NCBI GenBank assembly: GCA_016713765.1
Contig: JADJON010000001.1
Location: 2,170,001 to 2,234,000, forward strand
Length of the DNA: 64,000 nt
Direction: 5' to 3'
Source: Bacteroidota bacterium
Lineage (GTDB): Bacteria > Bacteroidota > Bacteroidia > AKYH767-A > 2013-40CM-41-45
This document shows, piece by piece, positions 1-8,751 of the stretch. The translations under genes were made by a program, and so were the position numbers. The notes under the pieces were generated by a model that saw only the letters and a list, made by a program, of their open reading frames with translations, did not search any database and was not told the origin of the DNA. Within the stretch, counting starts at the first letter, position 1, and each line of letters starts with the position of its first letter.

Positions 1-1034
1 TTTGACAAGGCCGCGCCACGCATGAAATCCATCTGACCACCCACACCGGAATACTGATAAGTGCCGATAGAGTCCGAACAGATCTGTCCGGTCAGGTCGA
101 TTTCAATGCAACTGTTGATGGCCACCATCTGGTGGTTCTGACGGATAACGGATACTTCATTGACATAGTCGATGTCCAGAAAGGTGAAGAACGGGTTGTC
201 ATGAACATAGTCGTACAGTTTGCGGCTGCCCAGACAAAAACCGGTCACCACCCGTCCGGGGTGCTTCGTTTTGAGTTTATTGTTGATGACACCCGATTCG
301 ATCAACGGAATGATCCCGTCGGAGAACATTTCCGTATGAACGCCCAGGTCACGGTGGTTGCCGAGACAACTCAGCACCGCATCCGGAATGGCGCCAATAC
401 CCATTTGAAGCGTAGCGCCATCAGGAATCAATTCGGCGATGTACTCGCCGATCTTCCGTTCGGTGGTGGTTACCCGATCGCCGAAAACCGTCTCGTGCAA
501 GGGCTCTGGCGCATAAACCAGTGCATCCAGTTCGCTGACATGAATGAGTCCATCGCCGTGGGTTCGTGGCATAAGTGGATTGACCTGCGCAATGACATGT
601 TCGGCTGTATTGACGGCGGCTCGGGCGATATCCACAGAGGTGCCAAGGGATACGAAGCCATGCGCATCCGGCTCCGATACCTGCACCAACGCCACATCCA
701 GGGGCATGATACCGGTGCGGAAGAGATCCGGGATTTCGCTGAGAAAGACCGGAATGTAGTCGGCACGCCCTTCGTTCACGGCGGGACGGATCGGCTCGGA
801 AACAAAGAATGAATTGATGTTGAAGTTGCCCTCATACCGGGATTCGGCTATCGGGAAGTCCCCCAGTACACTGATACAGACGATTTCCACGTCCTTTAGT
901 CGTGGAGCTTCCCCGGCCAGTGCCCGTACAAGATGGGTAGGAGTCGCCGCGCTGCCGTGAATGAAGACCCGCTGACCGGATTGGACTACCTGGAGCGCCT
1001 CCGAAGCCGGGAGGTAATCTACTTTGTATTGCAT
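1..1034 (-). CDS. Acetyl-CoA hydrolase/transferase family protein (C-terminus cut by window edge)
   Basis: Member of the acetyl-CoA hydrolase / 4-hydroxybutyrate or succinyl-CoA:acetate CoA-transferase family, which moves CoA between acyl groups in the cytoplasm. About 344 codons are visible of a family that is usually about 430 residues, and the C-terminus lies beyond base 1. The reading frame gives an N-terminus with VFIHGSAATPTHLV, then LPDGATLQMGIGAIPDAV-like sequence, and near the edge VAINSCIEIDLTG and YSGVGGQMDF. These are characteristic of the family; the exact substrate cannot be told. The frame is the same at the start (1034) and at codon 128, so there is no net frameshift in the visible part. 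The start ATG at 1034 lies 8 nt after a perfect TATCTTTG -7 element on the minus strand. It is divergent from the cupin gene. Confidence 0.85.
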   Translation of the reverse strand, partial: MQYKVDYLPASEALQVVQSGQRVFIHGSAATPTHLVRALAGEAPRLKDVEIVCISVLGDFPIAESRYEGNFNINSFFVSEPIRPAVNEGRADYIPVFLSEIPDLFRTGIMPLDVALVQVSEPDAHGFVSLGTSVDIARAAVNTAEHVIAQVNPLMPRTHGDGLIHVSELDALVYAPEPLHETVFGDRVTTTERKIGEYIAELIPDGATLQMGIGAIPDAVLSCLGNHRDLGVHTEMFSDGIIPLIESGVINNKLKTKHPGRVVTGFCLGSRKLYDYVHDNPFFTFLDIDYVNEVSVIRQNHQMVAINSCIEIDLTGQICSDSIGTYQYSGVGGQMDFMRGAALS

Positions 1035-1042
1035 AATGCGGG

Positions 1043-1050
1043 CAAAGATA
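1043..1050 (-). promoter_or_regulatory. Bacteroidota -7 promoter element TATCTTTG for the CoA-transferase gene
   Basis: On the minus strand these bases read TATCTTTG, an exact match to the Bacteroidota -7 consensus TAnnTTTG. The element ends 8 nt before the ATG at 1034, so the transcript would have almost no leader. No clear TTTG -33 box was found at the expected distance. Confidence 0.45.
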
Positions 1051-1122
1051 TTCCGAACTCCTGAATCGGCTCTGACCTTCATCAGGGAGAAACGTTGGAA
1101 AAGGTCGTGTACATCATATCCG

Positions 1123-1130
1123 TATCTTTC
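1123..1130 (+). promoter_or_regulatory. Candidate -7 promoter element TATCTTTC for the cupin gene
   Basis: TATCTTTC matches TAnnTTTG at all but the last base and ends only 4 nt before the ATG at 1135. This favours the 1135 start over the in-frame ATG at 1024, which would overlap the start of the divergent CoA-transferase gene. Confidence 0.35.
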
Positions 1131-1134
1131 GGAC

Positions 1135-1557
1135 ATGACAGCGGATGACTATATCCGGTACTTTCACATGATTGCCCATCCGGAGGGAGGGTACTTTGTA
1201 GAGACCTTCCGAAGTGCAACGAATATCTGCTTGGCTGACTTTGACAGTGACCGATCACTTGCCACCAGCATTCTTTTTCTGCTGAAAGCGGGTCAGTCCT
1301 CTGCCTTGCATCGGATTAAAAGCGATGAACTTTGGTATTATCACGATGGCGAAGGACTGGAAATTGTGGAAATCGATGAACAGGGCAGGGAAGTGGTGAC
1401 ACGGCTGGGAAAGCGTTGTTTCGACGGCGAAGTCTTGCAACATGTCGTACCTGCAGGTCGATGGTTCGGGGCCAGGTTGGCGGCTGAAGGGTCTTTCTGC
1501 CTGGTGGGTTGTCAGGTCAGCCCCGGATTCGACTTTAGGGATTTTGAATTGAAGTGA
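1135..1557 (+). CDS. Cupin (DUF985 / cupin_5) family protein
   Basis: A 140-residue single-domain cupin of the DUF985 type. The start is taken at MTADDYIRYFHM because the upstream in-frame ATG (1024) would overlap the divergent neighbour and a -7-like element sits just before 1135. Family landmarks are HPEGGYFVETF near residue 15, the SILFLL strand, SALHRIKSDELWYYHDG around residues 60-75 (first cupin motif with His and Glu ligand candidates), VPAGRWFGA, and SFCLVGCQVSPGFDF at the end. Family members adopt a small beta-barrel and bind a metal or small molecule; no reaction is established for most of them. It is followed 42 nt later by deoD on the same strand, so the two may be co-transcribed. 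Confidence 0.85.
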   Translation: MTADDYIRYFHMIAHPEGGYFVETFRSATNICLADFDSDRSLATSILFLLKAGQSSALHRIKSDELWYYHDGEGLEIVEIDEQGREVVTRLGKRCFDGEVLQHVVPAGRWFGARLAAEGSFCLVGCQVSPGFDFRDFELK

Positions 1558-1558
1558 G

Positions 1559-1566
1559 CATTTTTG
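1559..1566 (+). promoter_or_regulatory. Weak candidate -7 element CATTTTTG upstream of deoD
   Basis: CATTTTTG differs from TAnnTTTG at the first base only. It is followed by CACCCCGG and lies 33 nt before the deoD ATG. It could equally be chance, with deoD read through from the cupin gene. Confidence 0.25.
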
Positions 1567-1599
1567 CACCCCGGAATATCAACTATTGATTCAAACACT

Positions 1600-2307
1600 A
1601 TGAGCCTTCACATAAACGCTGAAAAGGGAAGCATCGCACCCATCGTTCTGCTCCCGGGCGATCCGCTTCGCGCTAAGTACATCGCCGAAAACTGGTTGAA
1701 GGATCCAAAGCTGGTCAGCACCACGCGGAACATGTTCTACTTTACCGGTGAGTACAAAGGCAAGCGCGTCACCGTAGGTGGAAGCGGAATGGGCTGTCCG
1801 TCCATCGGAATCTACTCCTTCGAACTCTATACCGAATATCAGGTCGAGACCATTATCCGGATCGGAACGGCCGGTTCTTACCTCCCGAATCTGAAGACTT
1901 ACGAGTTGGTCAACGCCGAGTTTGCCTGCAGCGAATCGACCTACGCGCACAACGCTTTCGGCTTCGAAGGCAATAAGATGGTCCATCAAGGGCCTGCTTT
2001 TGAACGTATCAATGAAGCCGCTCGTCGGTTGAACCAGCCGGTGCATGCCGGAACGATTCATTCCAACGATGTTTTTTACAGAGCCAGCAAGGAGTTGCCC
2101 GAGATCGTCGCTGAACACAACTGCCTGGCGGTCGAAATGGAGGCGTTCGCCCTCTTTGCCAATGCCCGTTACCTGAAAAAGACCGCTGGCACCTTGCTGA
2201 CGATTTCCGACGTAATTCCGACCGGCGAAGTCATCAGCCCAGAAGCAAGGGAAAAATCACTCAAGCCGATGATCGAACTGGCTTTGGAGGCCTGTGTTGA
2301 GCTTTGA
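1600..2307 (+). CDS. deoD: Purine-nucleoside phosphorylase (DeoD type)
   Basis: A 235-residue protein matching the hexameric DeoD class (usually about 235-240 residues). It cleaves purine ribonucleosides and deoxyribonucleosides with phosphate to free base plus (deoxy)ribose-1-phosphate, a cytoplasmic salvage step. Visible landmarks are INAEKGSIAP and LLPGDPLRAKYIAE at the N-terminus (phosphate-binding region), GSGMGCPSIGIYSFEL, IRIGTAGSY, and VEMEAFALF in the nucleoside-binding part, then SDVIPTGE, which carries the catalytic-loop Asp. The start is the ATG opening MSLHINAEKG. It lies downstream of the cupin gene and convergent with mnmE, with only 24 nt between the two stops. Confidence 0.95.
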   Translation: MSLHINAEKGSIAPIVLLPGDPLRAKYIAENWLKDPKLVSTTRNMFYFTGEYKGKRVTVGGSGMGCPSIGIYSFELYTEYQVETIIRIGTAGSYLPNLKTYELVNAEFACSESTYAHNAFGFEGNKMVHQGPAFERINEAARRLNQPVHAGTIHSNDVFYRASKELPEIVAEHNCLAVEMEAFALFANARYLKKTAGTLLTISDVIPTGEVISPEAREKSLKPMIELALEACVEL

Positions 2308-2331
2308 GTCCGGACTTTTCCGTAAGGATCG

Positions 2332-3733
2332 TCACTTCCCGATACAGAACTTGGAAAAAATGTTGTCCAGGAGGTCGTCGGTGCTGATTTCCCCGGTGAT
2401 CTCGCCCAGGTGATGCAAGGCGACCCGCAGGTCACTGGCGATAAAATCGTGCGTAACTCCGGAATCGAGACCGGCAAGTACCCTTTCAAGTGCAGCTTCG
2501 GTCTGCTGCAAAGCAAGTGCGTGCCGGGCGTTGCTCACGATCGTGTCGCCGCTTTGCAACCGTTCGGCGTCAACCGCCGACAGCAAGCGTTCTTCTAATA
2601 CAGTGAGTCCCGATCCGGATTTTGCAGAAAGAAAAATGACTTCAGGATAGTTCTTGAATTCCTTTTCTAGCGCTTCGGGTTGGCTGCCGTCGGACTTGTT
2701 TCCGACAAGCAACAGACGGAACGTGTCACTGCCGGCTAATTTTCGTAACGCTTCGAGTTCCAATTGCAGCGAGCCGGCAGTCGTTTCGGTAACGTCAAAC
2801 AGGTAGAGCAGGAGCGGAGATTGCCGGATCTTGTCCAGCGTACGCTCCACCGATCCGTTCGATCGTATCGCTGGTATCCCGGATCCCTGCGGTGTCGATG
2901 AAACGAAACCGTATTCCCTGGAGGCTGAGCTCTTCTTCGATCGTATCGCGGGTCGTTCCGGCTATGTCGCTGACGATGGCGCGTTCTTCCCGCAGCAGCG
3001 TATTGAGGAGAGTTGACTTGCCCACATTCGGTTTACCCGCGATAACGACCGGGATGCCATTCCGCAAGACATTGCCCAGTTCGAACGAGCGAATCAAGGC
3101 GTCCAATTGGCCACATAAACGCTTGACCAGACCGCGCATTTGTTCGCGGTTGGCGAATTCAACATCTTCTTCGGAAAAATCCAGTTCCAATTCAATCAGG
3201 GATGCAAAGTGGATGAGTTCGGCACGCAGGTCTTTGATCTTCCTGCTGAAACCTCCGCGCATCTGTTGCAAGGCCACGCGATGGGCAGCGGCCGAACCAC
3301 TCGCGATGAGATCGGCGACCGCTTCGGCCTGCGACAGATCCAATTTTCCATTCAGAAAGGCGCGAAGCGTATACTCTCCCGGTTCAGCCAACCGTGCCCC
3401 TTGCTGGCAAAGCGCCTGCAAGAGTTGTTGCTGGATGAATGGTGAACCATGACAGGAAAATTCCAGGGTATCTTCACCCGTGTAGGAGTGAGGACCGCGA
3501 AAAACGGCAACGAGAACTTCGTCCAGGACCGCATCGTCGAAATGAAATTCACCGAAGTGCAGGCTATAGCCCGGTTGGTCCTGCAACGACTTTATTGACC
3601 GGGATTTTGCACGAAACACCCGGTCACCGATGGTAAAAGCGGATTTCCCCGATAGCCGGATCACCGCAATGGCTCCGGTTCCGGGGGCTGTCGATAGCGC
3701 CGCAATGGTATCGTCCGGCTTGAAATTCAGCAT
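2332..3733 (-). CDS. mnmE: tRNA modification GTPase MnmE, broken by a 2-nt deletion
   Basis: MnmE with MnmG installs the (carboxymethyl)aminomethyl group on U34 of certain tRNAs. All parts are present but in two frames. The N-terminal folate-binding domain starts [14 protein letters not shown] and includes [11 protein letters not shown] and [21 protein letters not shown]. The G domain carries the P-loop [21 protein letters not shown] and DTAGIRDT. The frame is then lost at about 2848-2853. The other frame continues with [14 protein letters not shown] sequence, VGNKSD, SAKSG and the C-terminal CIGK motif, whose Cys is required for activity. The expected ERIGVERT is missing 2 nt; restoring them gives 467 residues, the normal length. 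All family motifs are intact, so I read this as a consensus error rather than a pseudogene. Confidence 0.9.
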
Positions 3734-3746
3734 GTTGAAAGGAGTG

Positions 3747-3754
3747 CAAATTTA
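3747..3754 (-). promoter_or_regulatory. -7 promoter element TAAATTTG for mnmE
   Basis: The minus strand reads TAAATTTG, an exact TAnnTTTG match, 13 nt before the mnmE ATG at 3733. A TTTG (plus-strand CAAA at 3779-3782) lies 24 nt further up, slightly beyond the usual -33/-7 spacing. A TATTTTCG at 3787-3794 on the plus strand could serve the divergent sucD. Confidence 0.45.
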
Positions 3755-3859
3755 CCCAATCCGGTGGATTCATGGGGGCAAAACACTATTTTCGCGCTGG
3801 AATTGCGAGAAAAGTCAGACTTCTTCTTTAGCAACCAACAGCTTAGCAACCCTATTTCC

Positions 3860-4740
3860 ATGAGTGTACTCGTAAACAAGAACAGCAAGATCATCGTCCA
3901 GGGCTTCACCGGCAGCGAAGGAACCTTCCACGCTTCGCAAATGATCGAATACGGAACCAATGTCGTAGGCGGCGTCACCCCGGGAAAAGGCGGCACTTCG
4001 CACCTCGAACGTCCGGTCTTCAACACGGTAGCCGATGCGGTCCGCCAGACCGGTGCGGATGTCTCCATCGTATTCGTACCGCCGGCTTTTGCAGCCGATG
4101 CGATCATGGAAGCGGCCGAATCCGGCATCAAGCTGGTTGTTGCGATCACGGAGGGTATCCCGACGCGCGATATGATCCAGGTAAAAGAATACCTGGCCGA
4201 CAAACAAACCCGTCTCATCGGGCCGAATTGCCCGGGTGTGATTACCGCGGGTGAATGCAAGGTTGGCATCATGCCGGGCTTCGTGTTCAAACCCGGGAAA
4301 GTCGGTATCGTCTCCAAATCCGGAACCCTGACTTACGAAGCCGCCGACCAGGTCGTGCGGGCCGGCATGGGAATCTCTACCGCCATCGGTATCGGAGGTG
4401 ATCCGATCATCGGAACCACCACCCGGGAAGCAGTCGAACTATTTATGAACGACCCGCTAACGGAAGGCATCATCATGATCGGTGAGATCGGCGGAAGTCT
4501 CGAAGCGGAAGCAGCCCGCTGGATCAAGAAGAACGGCACCAAACCCGTAGTCGGATTCATCGCCGGCCAGACGGCGCCTCCCGGACGTCGCATGGGACAT
4601 GCCGGTGCGATCATCGGGGAGCGGATGATACCGCAGAAGCAAAAATGAAGATCATGCGCGAATGCGGCATTCACGTTGTCGATACACCCGCCTTCATCGG
4701 CGTTACGATGGCCAAGGTGTTGAAAGGGGTGACGGCCTGA
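3860..4740 (+). CDS. sucD: Succinyl-CoA synthetase alpha subunit, frameshifted near the 3' end
   Basis: Alpha subunit of succinate-CoA ligase, which interconverts succinyl-CoA and succinate with NDP phosphorylation in the TCA cycle. The protein begins [18 protein letters not shown]. Landmarks are the CoA-binding region [22 protein letters not shown], the [10 protein letters not shown] motif, SKSGTLTYE, and GHAGAI, which carries the phosphorylated His. The frame is lost at 4616-4619, where a run of four G replaces an expected five (GGGGGAGCGG). With one G restored the product continues [11 protein letters not shown] to [12 protein letters not shown] and ends at 4740, giving the normal 293 residues. 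In the unrepaired frame it stops early at 4648. No sucC is adjacent. The homopolymer context points to a sequencing error. Confidence 0.92.
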
Positions 4741-4753
4741 GGGGGGAAGATTT

Positions 4754-4914
4754 GTAATTAGTAATTAGTAATTCGGGAAAGTTGAAGCTGGAAGGTTGAA
4801 AGTTGAATGTTGAAAGTTGAAGGACAACTCTTCACTCTTCACTATTCACTCTTCACTATTCGCTATTCGCTATTCACTATTCACTATTCACTATTCACTG
4901 TTCACTGTTCACTA
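4754..4914. repeat. Block of three 7-bp tandem repeat families upstream of fabG
   Basis: Three heptamer arrays lie end to end: GTAATTA x3 (4754-4774), GTTGAAA-like x6 (4781-4822) and TTCACTA-like x12 (4831-4914; the last position of the unit varies among A, C and G, and two units read TTCGCTA). The last unit ends 2 nt before the fabG ATG. The junction AGTTGaaggaCAACT can form a small hairpin. The region has no coding potential and no TAnnTTTG element. Confidence 0.9.
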
Positions 4915-4916
4915 AA

Positions 4917-5662
4917 ATGAAACTACTCTCCGGAAAAACCGCCCTTGTTACCGGTGCTTCTAAAGGCATTGGTCGCGGGATCGCCCTTAAGTTGGCGGAG
5001 CACGGCGCCAATGTCGCGTTCACCTATCTTTCTTCGGTTGAGAAGGGGCAAGCGCTCGAAGCCGAGCTGGCGGCATTCGGCATCAAGGCCAAAGGCTATC
5101 GAAGTGACGCCTCCGACTTCAAAGCATCCGAAGAACTGGTGAATGCGATCGTAAGCGACTTCGGTTCACTCGAAGTCATCGTCAACAATGCGGGCATCAC
5201 CCGTGACGGTTTGCTCATGCGCATGACGGAGGAGCAATTCAATGAAGTCATCCGGATCAATCTGAATTCGGTTTCAACGTTACCAAAGCTGCGATCCGTC
5301 AATTGCTCAAGCAGAAGCAGGGCAGCATTATCAATATTTCGAGCGTCGTAGGCGTAAAGGGAAATGCCGGCCAGGCGAATTATGCCGCCTCCAAGGCCGG
5401 GATAATCGGCTTCACCAAATCAGTAGCCCTGGAGTTGGGGTCCCGCAACATCCGCTGCAATGCTATCGCACCGGGATTCATCGAGACGGAAATGACGGGA
5501 GTCCTCAACGAGGAGACCGTCAAGCAATGGCGCGAAGCCATTCCGCTCAAGCGCGGCGGCACACCCGACGATGTGGCTAACGCCGTGATCTTCCTGGGAT
5601 CCGAGCTGTCGGCTTATATCACCGGACAGGTCCTGAACGTAGATGGTGGGATGTTGACCTGA
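4917..5662 (+). CDS. fabG: 3-oxoacyl-[acyl-carrier-protein] reductase FabG, frameshifted
   Basis: SDR-family NADPH-dependent beta-ketoacyl-ACP reductase of the fatty acid elongation cycle. Landmarks are the cofactor motif [12 protein letters not shown] near the N-terminus, [14 protein letters not shown], catalytic Ser in [15 protein letters not shown] with catalytic Tyr and Lys, [13 protein letters not shown], and [13 protein letters not shown] at the end. The two halves lie in different frames. At about 5271-5275 the sequence has GTTTCAACG where GTTTTCAACG is expected, so one T is missing. Restoring it reads [14 protein letters not shown] and gives 248 residues, the usual FabG length. The catalytic residues are distributed over both halves and all are present, which argues for a consensus error. 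The start codon directly follows a 7-bp tandem repeat array. Confidence 0.93.
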
Positions 5663-5680
5663 TACAGTTTGAATGAAAAG

Positions 5681-5712
5681 AAACGCCATGCATCATACTC
5701 AGCATGGCGTTT
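5681..5712. terminator. Bidirectional hairpin terminator between fabG and the 5717-6253 gene
   Basis: A perfect 10-bp stem, AAACGCCATG (5681-5690) with CATGGCGTTT (5703-5712), encloses a 12-nt loop. It is followed by a T-rich stretch on the plus strand and an A-rich one before it. It sits between two convergent genes and can serve both. Confidence 0.8.
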
Positions 5713-5716
5713 CGTT

Positions 5717-6253
5717 TTATAGCGGTAGTCGATCAATCGCACCATTGAAGCTTGTCCAGCTCACGGGGTGTACCTGAATCCTGATTACCTCATGGGCAGG
5801 ACTGACCCAGACCAACAACCAACCATAAGGTCGCTTGAAATGGTAGATGCTCGTAATGGGTGAATCCTCGTAATCCTGTTTGTCCGTAACGCGGACAGGT
5901 TGTCCGAGAACTTCCTCGAGGTAGGCTTCGTCGTGGCCGAACAGCTGATAGTTGATCTTGCCACCGAAACCGGGCAGGACCTCAAAGCAATTCAATCCGG
6001 TGTACATGCGCAGCCCCATGTTCTCGAAATCCAAGCCACCGCCGCAGAACTCTTCCCCGCCTTCTTCCGTGAATTGAGAATAGCAGGGAAAGTACTTCTT
6101 GAGGCTATCCACTGGAGCGTCGGGTCGCCATTTATTGACCTTTCCGGAATCCAGGTCCAGCTTCAACGTGTCACAAATCGGCTTTTTGTCCTCCGCTTTG
6201 ACGTTGGAGAAGAAGGCGAACAGGATCAAAGAAAGCAAGATAGCGCTGCGCAT
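5717..6253 (-). CDS. Hypothetical secreted protein
   Basis: A 178-residue protein with a signal peptide of about 20 residues (MRSAILLSLILFAFFSNVKA) and a mature part containing four cysteines, three of them between about residues 57 and 93. I do not recognise a family. The mature sequence has segments such as PVDSLKKYFPCY, GLRMYTGLNCFEVLPGFGG and a C-terminal beta-rich part, YGWLLVWVSPAHEVIRIQV. It is probably periplasmic or exported. It is convergent with fabG across a shared terminator and divergent from the S9 peptidase. A perfect TATCTTTG -7 element lies 19 nt upstream of the ATG. Confidence 0.75.
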   Translation of the reverse strand: MRSAILLSLILFAFFSNVKAEDKKPICDTLKLDLDSGKVNKWRPDAPVDSLKKYFPCYSQFTEEGGEEFCGGGLDFENMGLRMYTGLNCFEVLPGFGGKINYQLFGHDEAYLEEVLGQPVRVTDKQDYEDSPITSIYHFKRPYGWLLVWVSPAHEVIRIQVHPVSWTSFNGAIDRLPL

Positions 6254-6272
6254 TCGAAGATGTTTTATTCTT

Positions 6273-6280
6273 CAAAGATA
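6273..6280 (-). promoter_or_regulatory. -7 promoter element TATCTTTG for the 5717-6253 gene
   Basis: Exact TAnnTTTG match on the minus strand, 19 nt from the ATG at 6253. A near -33 match (plus-strand CAAG at about 6299-6302) lies at a plausible distance. Confidence 0.45.
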
Positions 6281-6348
6281 AGCCGATAGGGGCGGACGCA
6301 AGGCGGAATCAGGCCAATGGATTATCTTCGTCGACCCATTCTACTACC

Positions 6349-8391
6349 ATGAAGCGAATCCTGCTTTCGGCTTTCATAAGCCTGTCGATGACTGTGAACG
6401 CGCAGTCCACACTGACTCCTGAACTATTATGGAAATTCGGTCGGGTTGCCGAACCGGTTGTGGCACCTCAGGGTGATAAAGCCGCCTATAGCGTTCGAAC
6501 CATCGACCTGTCCAGTGGTAAGAGCAATTTTGATATCTGGGTTGTGGAGCTTTCTACCGGGAAATCACATTTGATGGCCGGAGAAACCGCGACGGAAACC
6601 AATCCGGTTTGGAGTCCGAATGGTTCGATCCTGTATTACCTGAGCGATGCCGGCGGGACCTCCCAGATCTGGCGTGTCCGCTCCGACCTTCCGATCGTCG
6701 GCAAGTATCACGCCTGGATAAGGATATCAACGCCTTTGGACTATCGGGAAATGGTAAACAGATCTGGTTTGCTCAGGATGTCGCCATAAATAAGACACTG
6801 GGAAAGGATATTTATCCTGACCTGCCGAAGAACAGCGCGCGCATCTATGACGATCTCAATGCGCGTCATTGGGATACCTGGGACGATGGTTCCCGTAGTC
6901 ATGTCTTTACTGCTTCGCTCAACGATTCGACCCTGGGACCCGTAGTCGATATCATGGCCGGCGAGCCCTTTGACGCGCCGATGAAGCCGATGGGCGGGGG
7001 AGAGGAGATCGCGATTTCAACGGATGGTGCTCGCATCGCTTATACCTGCAAAAGATGAACGGGGTTGAGTATGCCACCAGTACCAATTCTGAAATTTATC
7101 TCTACGAATTGGCCACAGGGAAAACCACGAATCTGTCGGAAGGAAACAAAGGATATGATCGGGTACCGGAATTCTCACCGGATGGTTCACGCTTGGTTTG
7201 GCAAAGTATGGCCGAAGACGGCTATGAAGCCGATCAAAACCGATTGATACTGTATGACTTTAAGACCCGGACCAAACGTGACCTGACGCAAGGATACGAC
7301 AACAGCGTCGACGCTCACCACTGGAGCCCGAATGGTCAGGTAGTGTATTTCACTTCAGGAATCAACGCAACCATTCAATTTTTCGTTGCCGATCCACGCA
7401 TGCGTTCCGCTATCGTGTGGCGACAACTCTCCGATGAACTTGCGGATTATACGGCATTCACCGTAGCGACAAATGGAAAGCGTGAAGACGTAATCGTAGC
7501 AACACGGGAAGACTTATCGCATCCGGCTGAGCTATTCGTGTTCGACCCGAAGACAAAATCGAGCCGGCAGCTGACCCAGGTGAATGGAGAAGCGTTGAAA
7601 GCGCTGAAGATGGGTGAAGTAAGGAAGCGCATGGTCAAGGCCACTGACGGCAAGGAGATCCTGACGTGGGTGGTTTATCCGCCCAACTTTGATGCTAGTA
7701 AAAAGTATCCGACACTGCTCTACTGCCAGGGCGGACCTCAATCGATGGTTGGTCCGTTCTTTTCCTACCGATGGAACCTGCAACTCATGGCTGCCAACGG
7801 ATATATAGTCGTTGCCCCGAATCGTCGCGGTCTTCCCGGATTCGGAAAGGCGTGGAACGACGATATCCAGGGAGATTGGGGCGGACAACCGATGCGTGAT
7901 CTGATCAGCGCGATCGATGATGTGGCGAAAGAACCTTACGTGAACAAGGATAAGCTGGGGCGGTAGGAGCCAGCTTCGGCGGCTATTCGGTTTTCTGGCT
8001 TGCCGGTCATCACGAGAAGCGGTTCAAGTGCTTCATTTCCCACAATGGTGTCTATAACCTGGAATCCAGTATTGCGACCGAAGAACCCTTTTTCCCGATC
8101 CACGAGTTTGAAGGGAATTTCTGGCAGAGCCCCAAGCCTAAGAGCTACGAGCAGTTTTCACCCCAAAAATTCGTTCAGTTCTGGGATACACCCATTCTGA
8201 TCATCGCCAACGAAAAAGACTATCGGGTCCCTTATACACAGGGACTGGAGGCTTTTTCGGCGGCACGTCTGCGTGGTATCCCGGCCCGACTGCTGAGTTT
8301 CCCGGATGAGAACCATTGGGTCCTTAAAGCCCAAAATAGTGTCGTCTGGCAACGTGTTTTCTTCGACTGGCTGGATCGATACTTGAAGTAA
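6349..8391 (+). CDS. S9 family (prolyl oligopeptidase-like) serine peptidase with three frameshifts
   Basis: A secreted or periplasmic peptidase of the POP/DPP/acylaminoacyl-peptidase class. It has a signal peptide (MKRILLSAFISLSMTVNAQ), an N-terminal beta-propeller with WD40-like strands (VWSPNGSILYYLSD, FSPDGSRLVWQS, WSPNGQVVYFTSG) and a C-terminal alpha/beta-hydrolase domain. The catalytic triad is visible: Ser in GASFGGYS, Asp in NEKDYRVP, His in ENHWVL. The coding sequence is spread over four frames by three single-base deletions: about 6687-6691; 7050-7053 (GCAAAAGATG, one A short); and 7957-7960 (CTGGGGCGG, one G short, before the catalytic Ser). Repaired, it is 681 residues, a typical length. 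Two of three breaks are in homopolymers, so I interpret the gene as intact in the organism. Confidence 0.88.
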
Positions 8392-8428
8392 AAAATCTGA
8401 AAAAGCCGGTTAGGAATCTAAAAAAGGT

Positions 8429-8436
8429 TATTTTTG
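8429..8436 (+). promoter_or_regulatory. -7 promoter element TATTTTTG for the tRNA-Leu pair
   Basis: TATTTTTG is an exact TAnnTTTG match and is followed directly by CAGCCCCGT, the same initiation-region sequence as at the tRNA-Arg promoter (34156-34172). It lies about 60 nt upstream of the first tRNA-Leu. Confidence 0.6.
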
Positions 8437-8497
8437 CAGCCCCGTTGCGATAAAAACGACTCATTTACAGTCGATTTACCGGACGGTCAATCCCCTT

Positions 8498-8577
8498 GCC
8501 CAGGTGGCGAAATTGGTAGACGCACCACTTTGAGGGGGTGGCGGGCAACCGTGCGAGTTCGAGTCTCGCCCTGGGCA
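8498..8577 (+). tRNA. tRNA-Leu (anticodon GAG)
   Basis: A class II tRNA of 80 nt. The acceptor stem GCCCAGG pairs with CCTGGGC and the discriminator is A. The D arm has AATTGGTAGACG. The anticodon stem CCACT/GGTGG holds the loop TTGAGGG with anticodon GAG. A long variable arm (CGGGCAACCG) and a T stem GCGAG/CTCGC follow. CCA is not encoded. Confidence 0.95.
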
Positions 8578-8630
8578 CACGTTTACCAGGAGGTCTTACC
8601 GACCTTCCCGATGCTGTTGCATCGAAAGAT

Positions 8631-8713
8631 GCCCGGGTGGCGAAATTGGTAAACGTTGCGGTCTCAGAAGCCGTTGGAGTTACATCCTTGTGAGTTCGAG
8701 TCTCACCCAGGCA
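8631..8713 (+). tRNA. tRNA-Leu (anticodon CAG)
   Basis: A class II tRNA of 83 nt, 53 nt after the first. The anticodon stem GCGGT/GCCGT encloses loop CTCAGAA with anticodon CAG. The variable arm pairs GGA with TCC, the T stem is GTGAG/CTCAC, and the discriminator is A. The acceptor stem GCCCGGG/CCCAGGC has one C-A mismatch at the fourth pair, which is either real or a base error. Confidence 0.93.
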
Positions 8714-8720
8714 CCGGACA

Positions 8721-8751
8721 AGCCCCTTCGAAAGAAGGGGCTTTCTTTTTT
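8721..8751 (+). terminator. Strong intrinsic terminator after the tRNA-Leu pair
   Basis: A perfect 9-bp stem AGCCCCTTC/GAAGGGGCT with a GAAA tetraloop is followed by TTCTTTTTT. It is a classic Rho-independent terminator 8 nt after the second tRNA. Confidence 0.93.

Noticed and set aside
132..812. 226-codon plus-strand frame at the left edge
   Set aside because: The minus strand here encodes a CoA-transferase family protein running off the window, with motifs such as YSGVGGQMDF. The plus frame is its shadow.
4754..4914. CRISPR array
   Set aside because: Units are 7 bp, directly adjacent and without unique spacers. No cas genes are present. It is simple tandem repeat DNA.
6349..8391. True pseudogene of an S9 peptidase
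   Set aside because: The three breaks are single-base deletions, two in homopolymers, with the full catalytic triad preserved. The same error type hits essential genes nearby, so consensus error is the better explanation.
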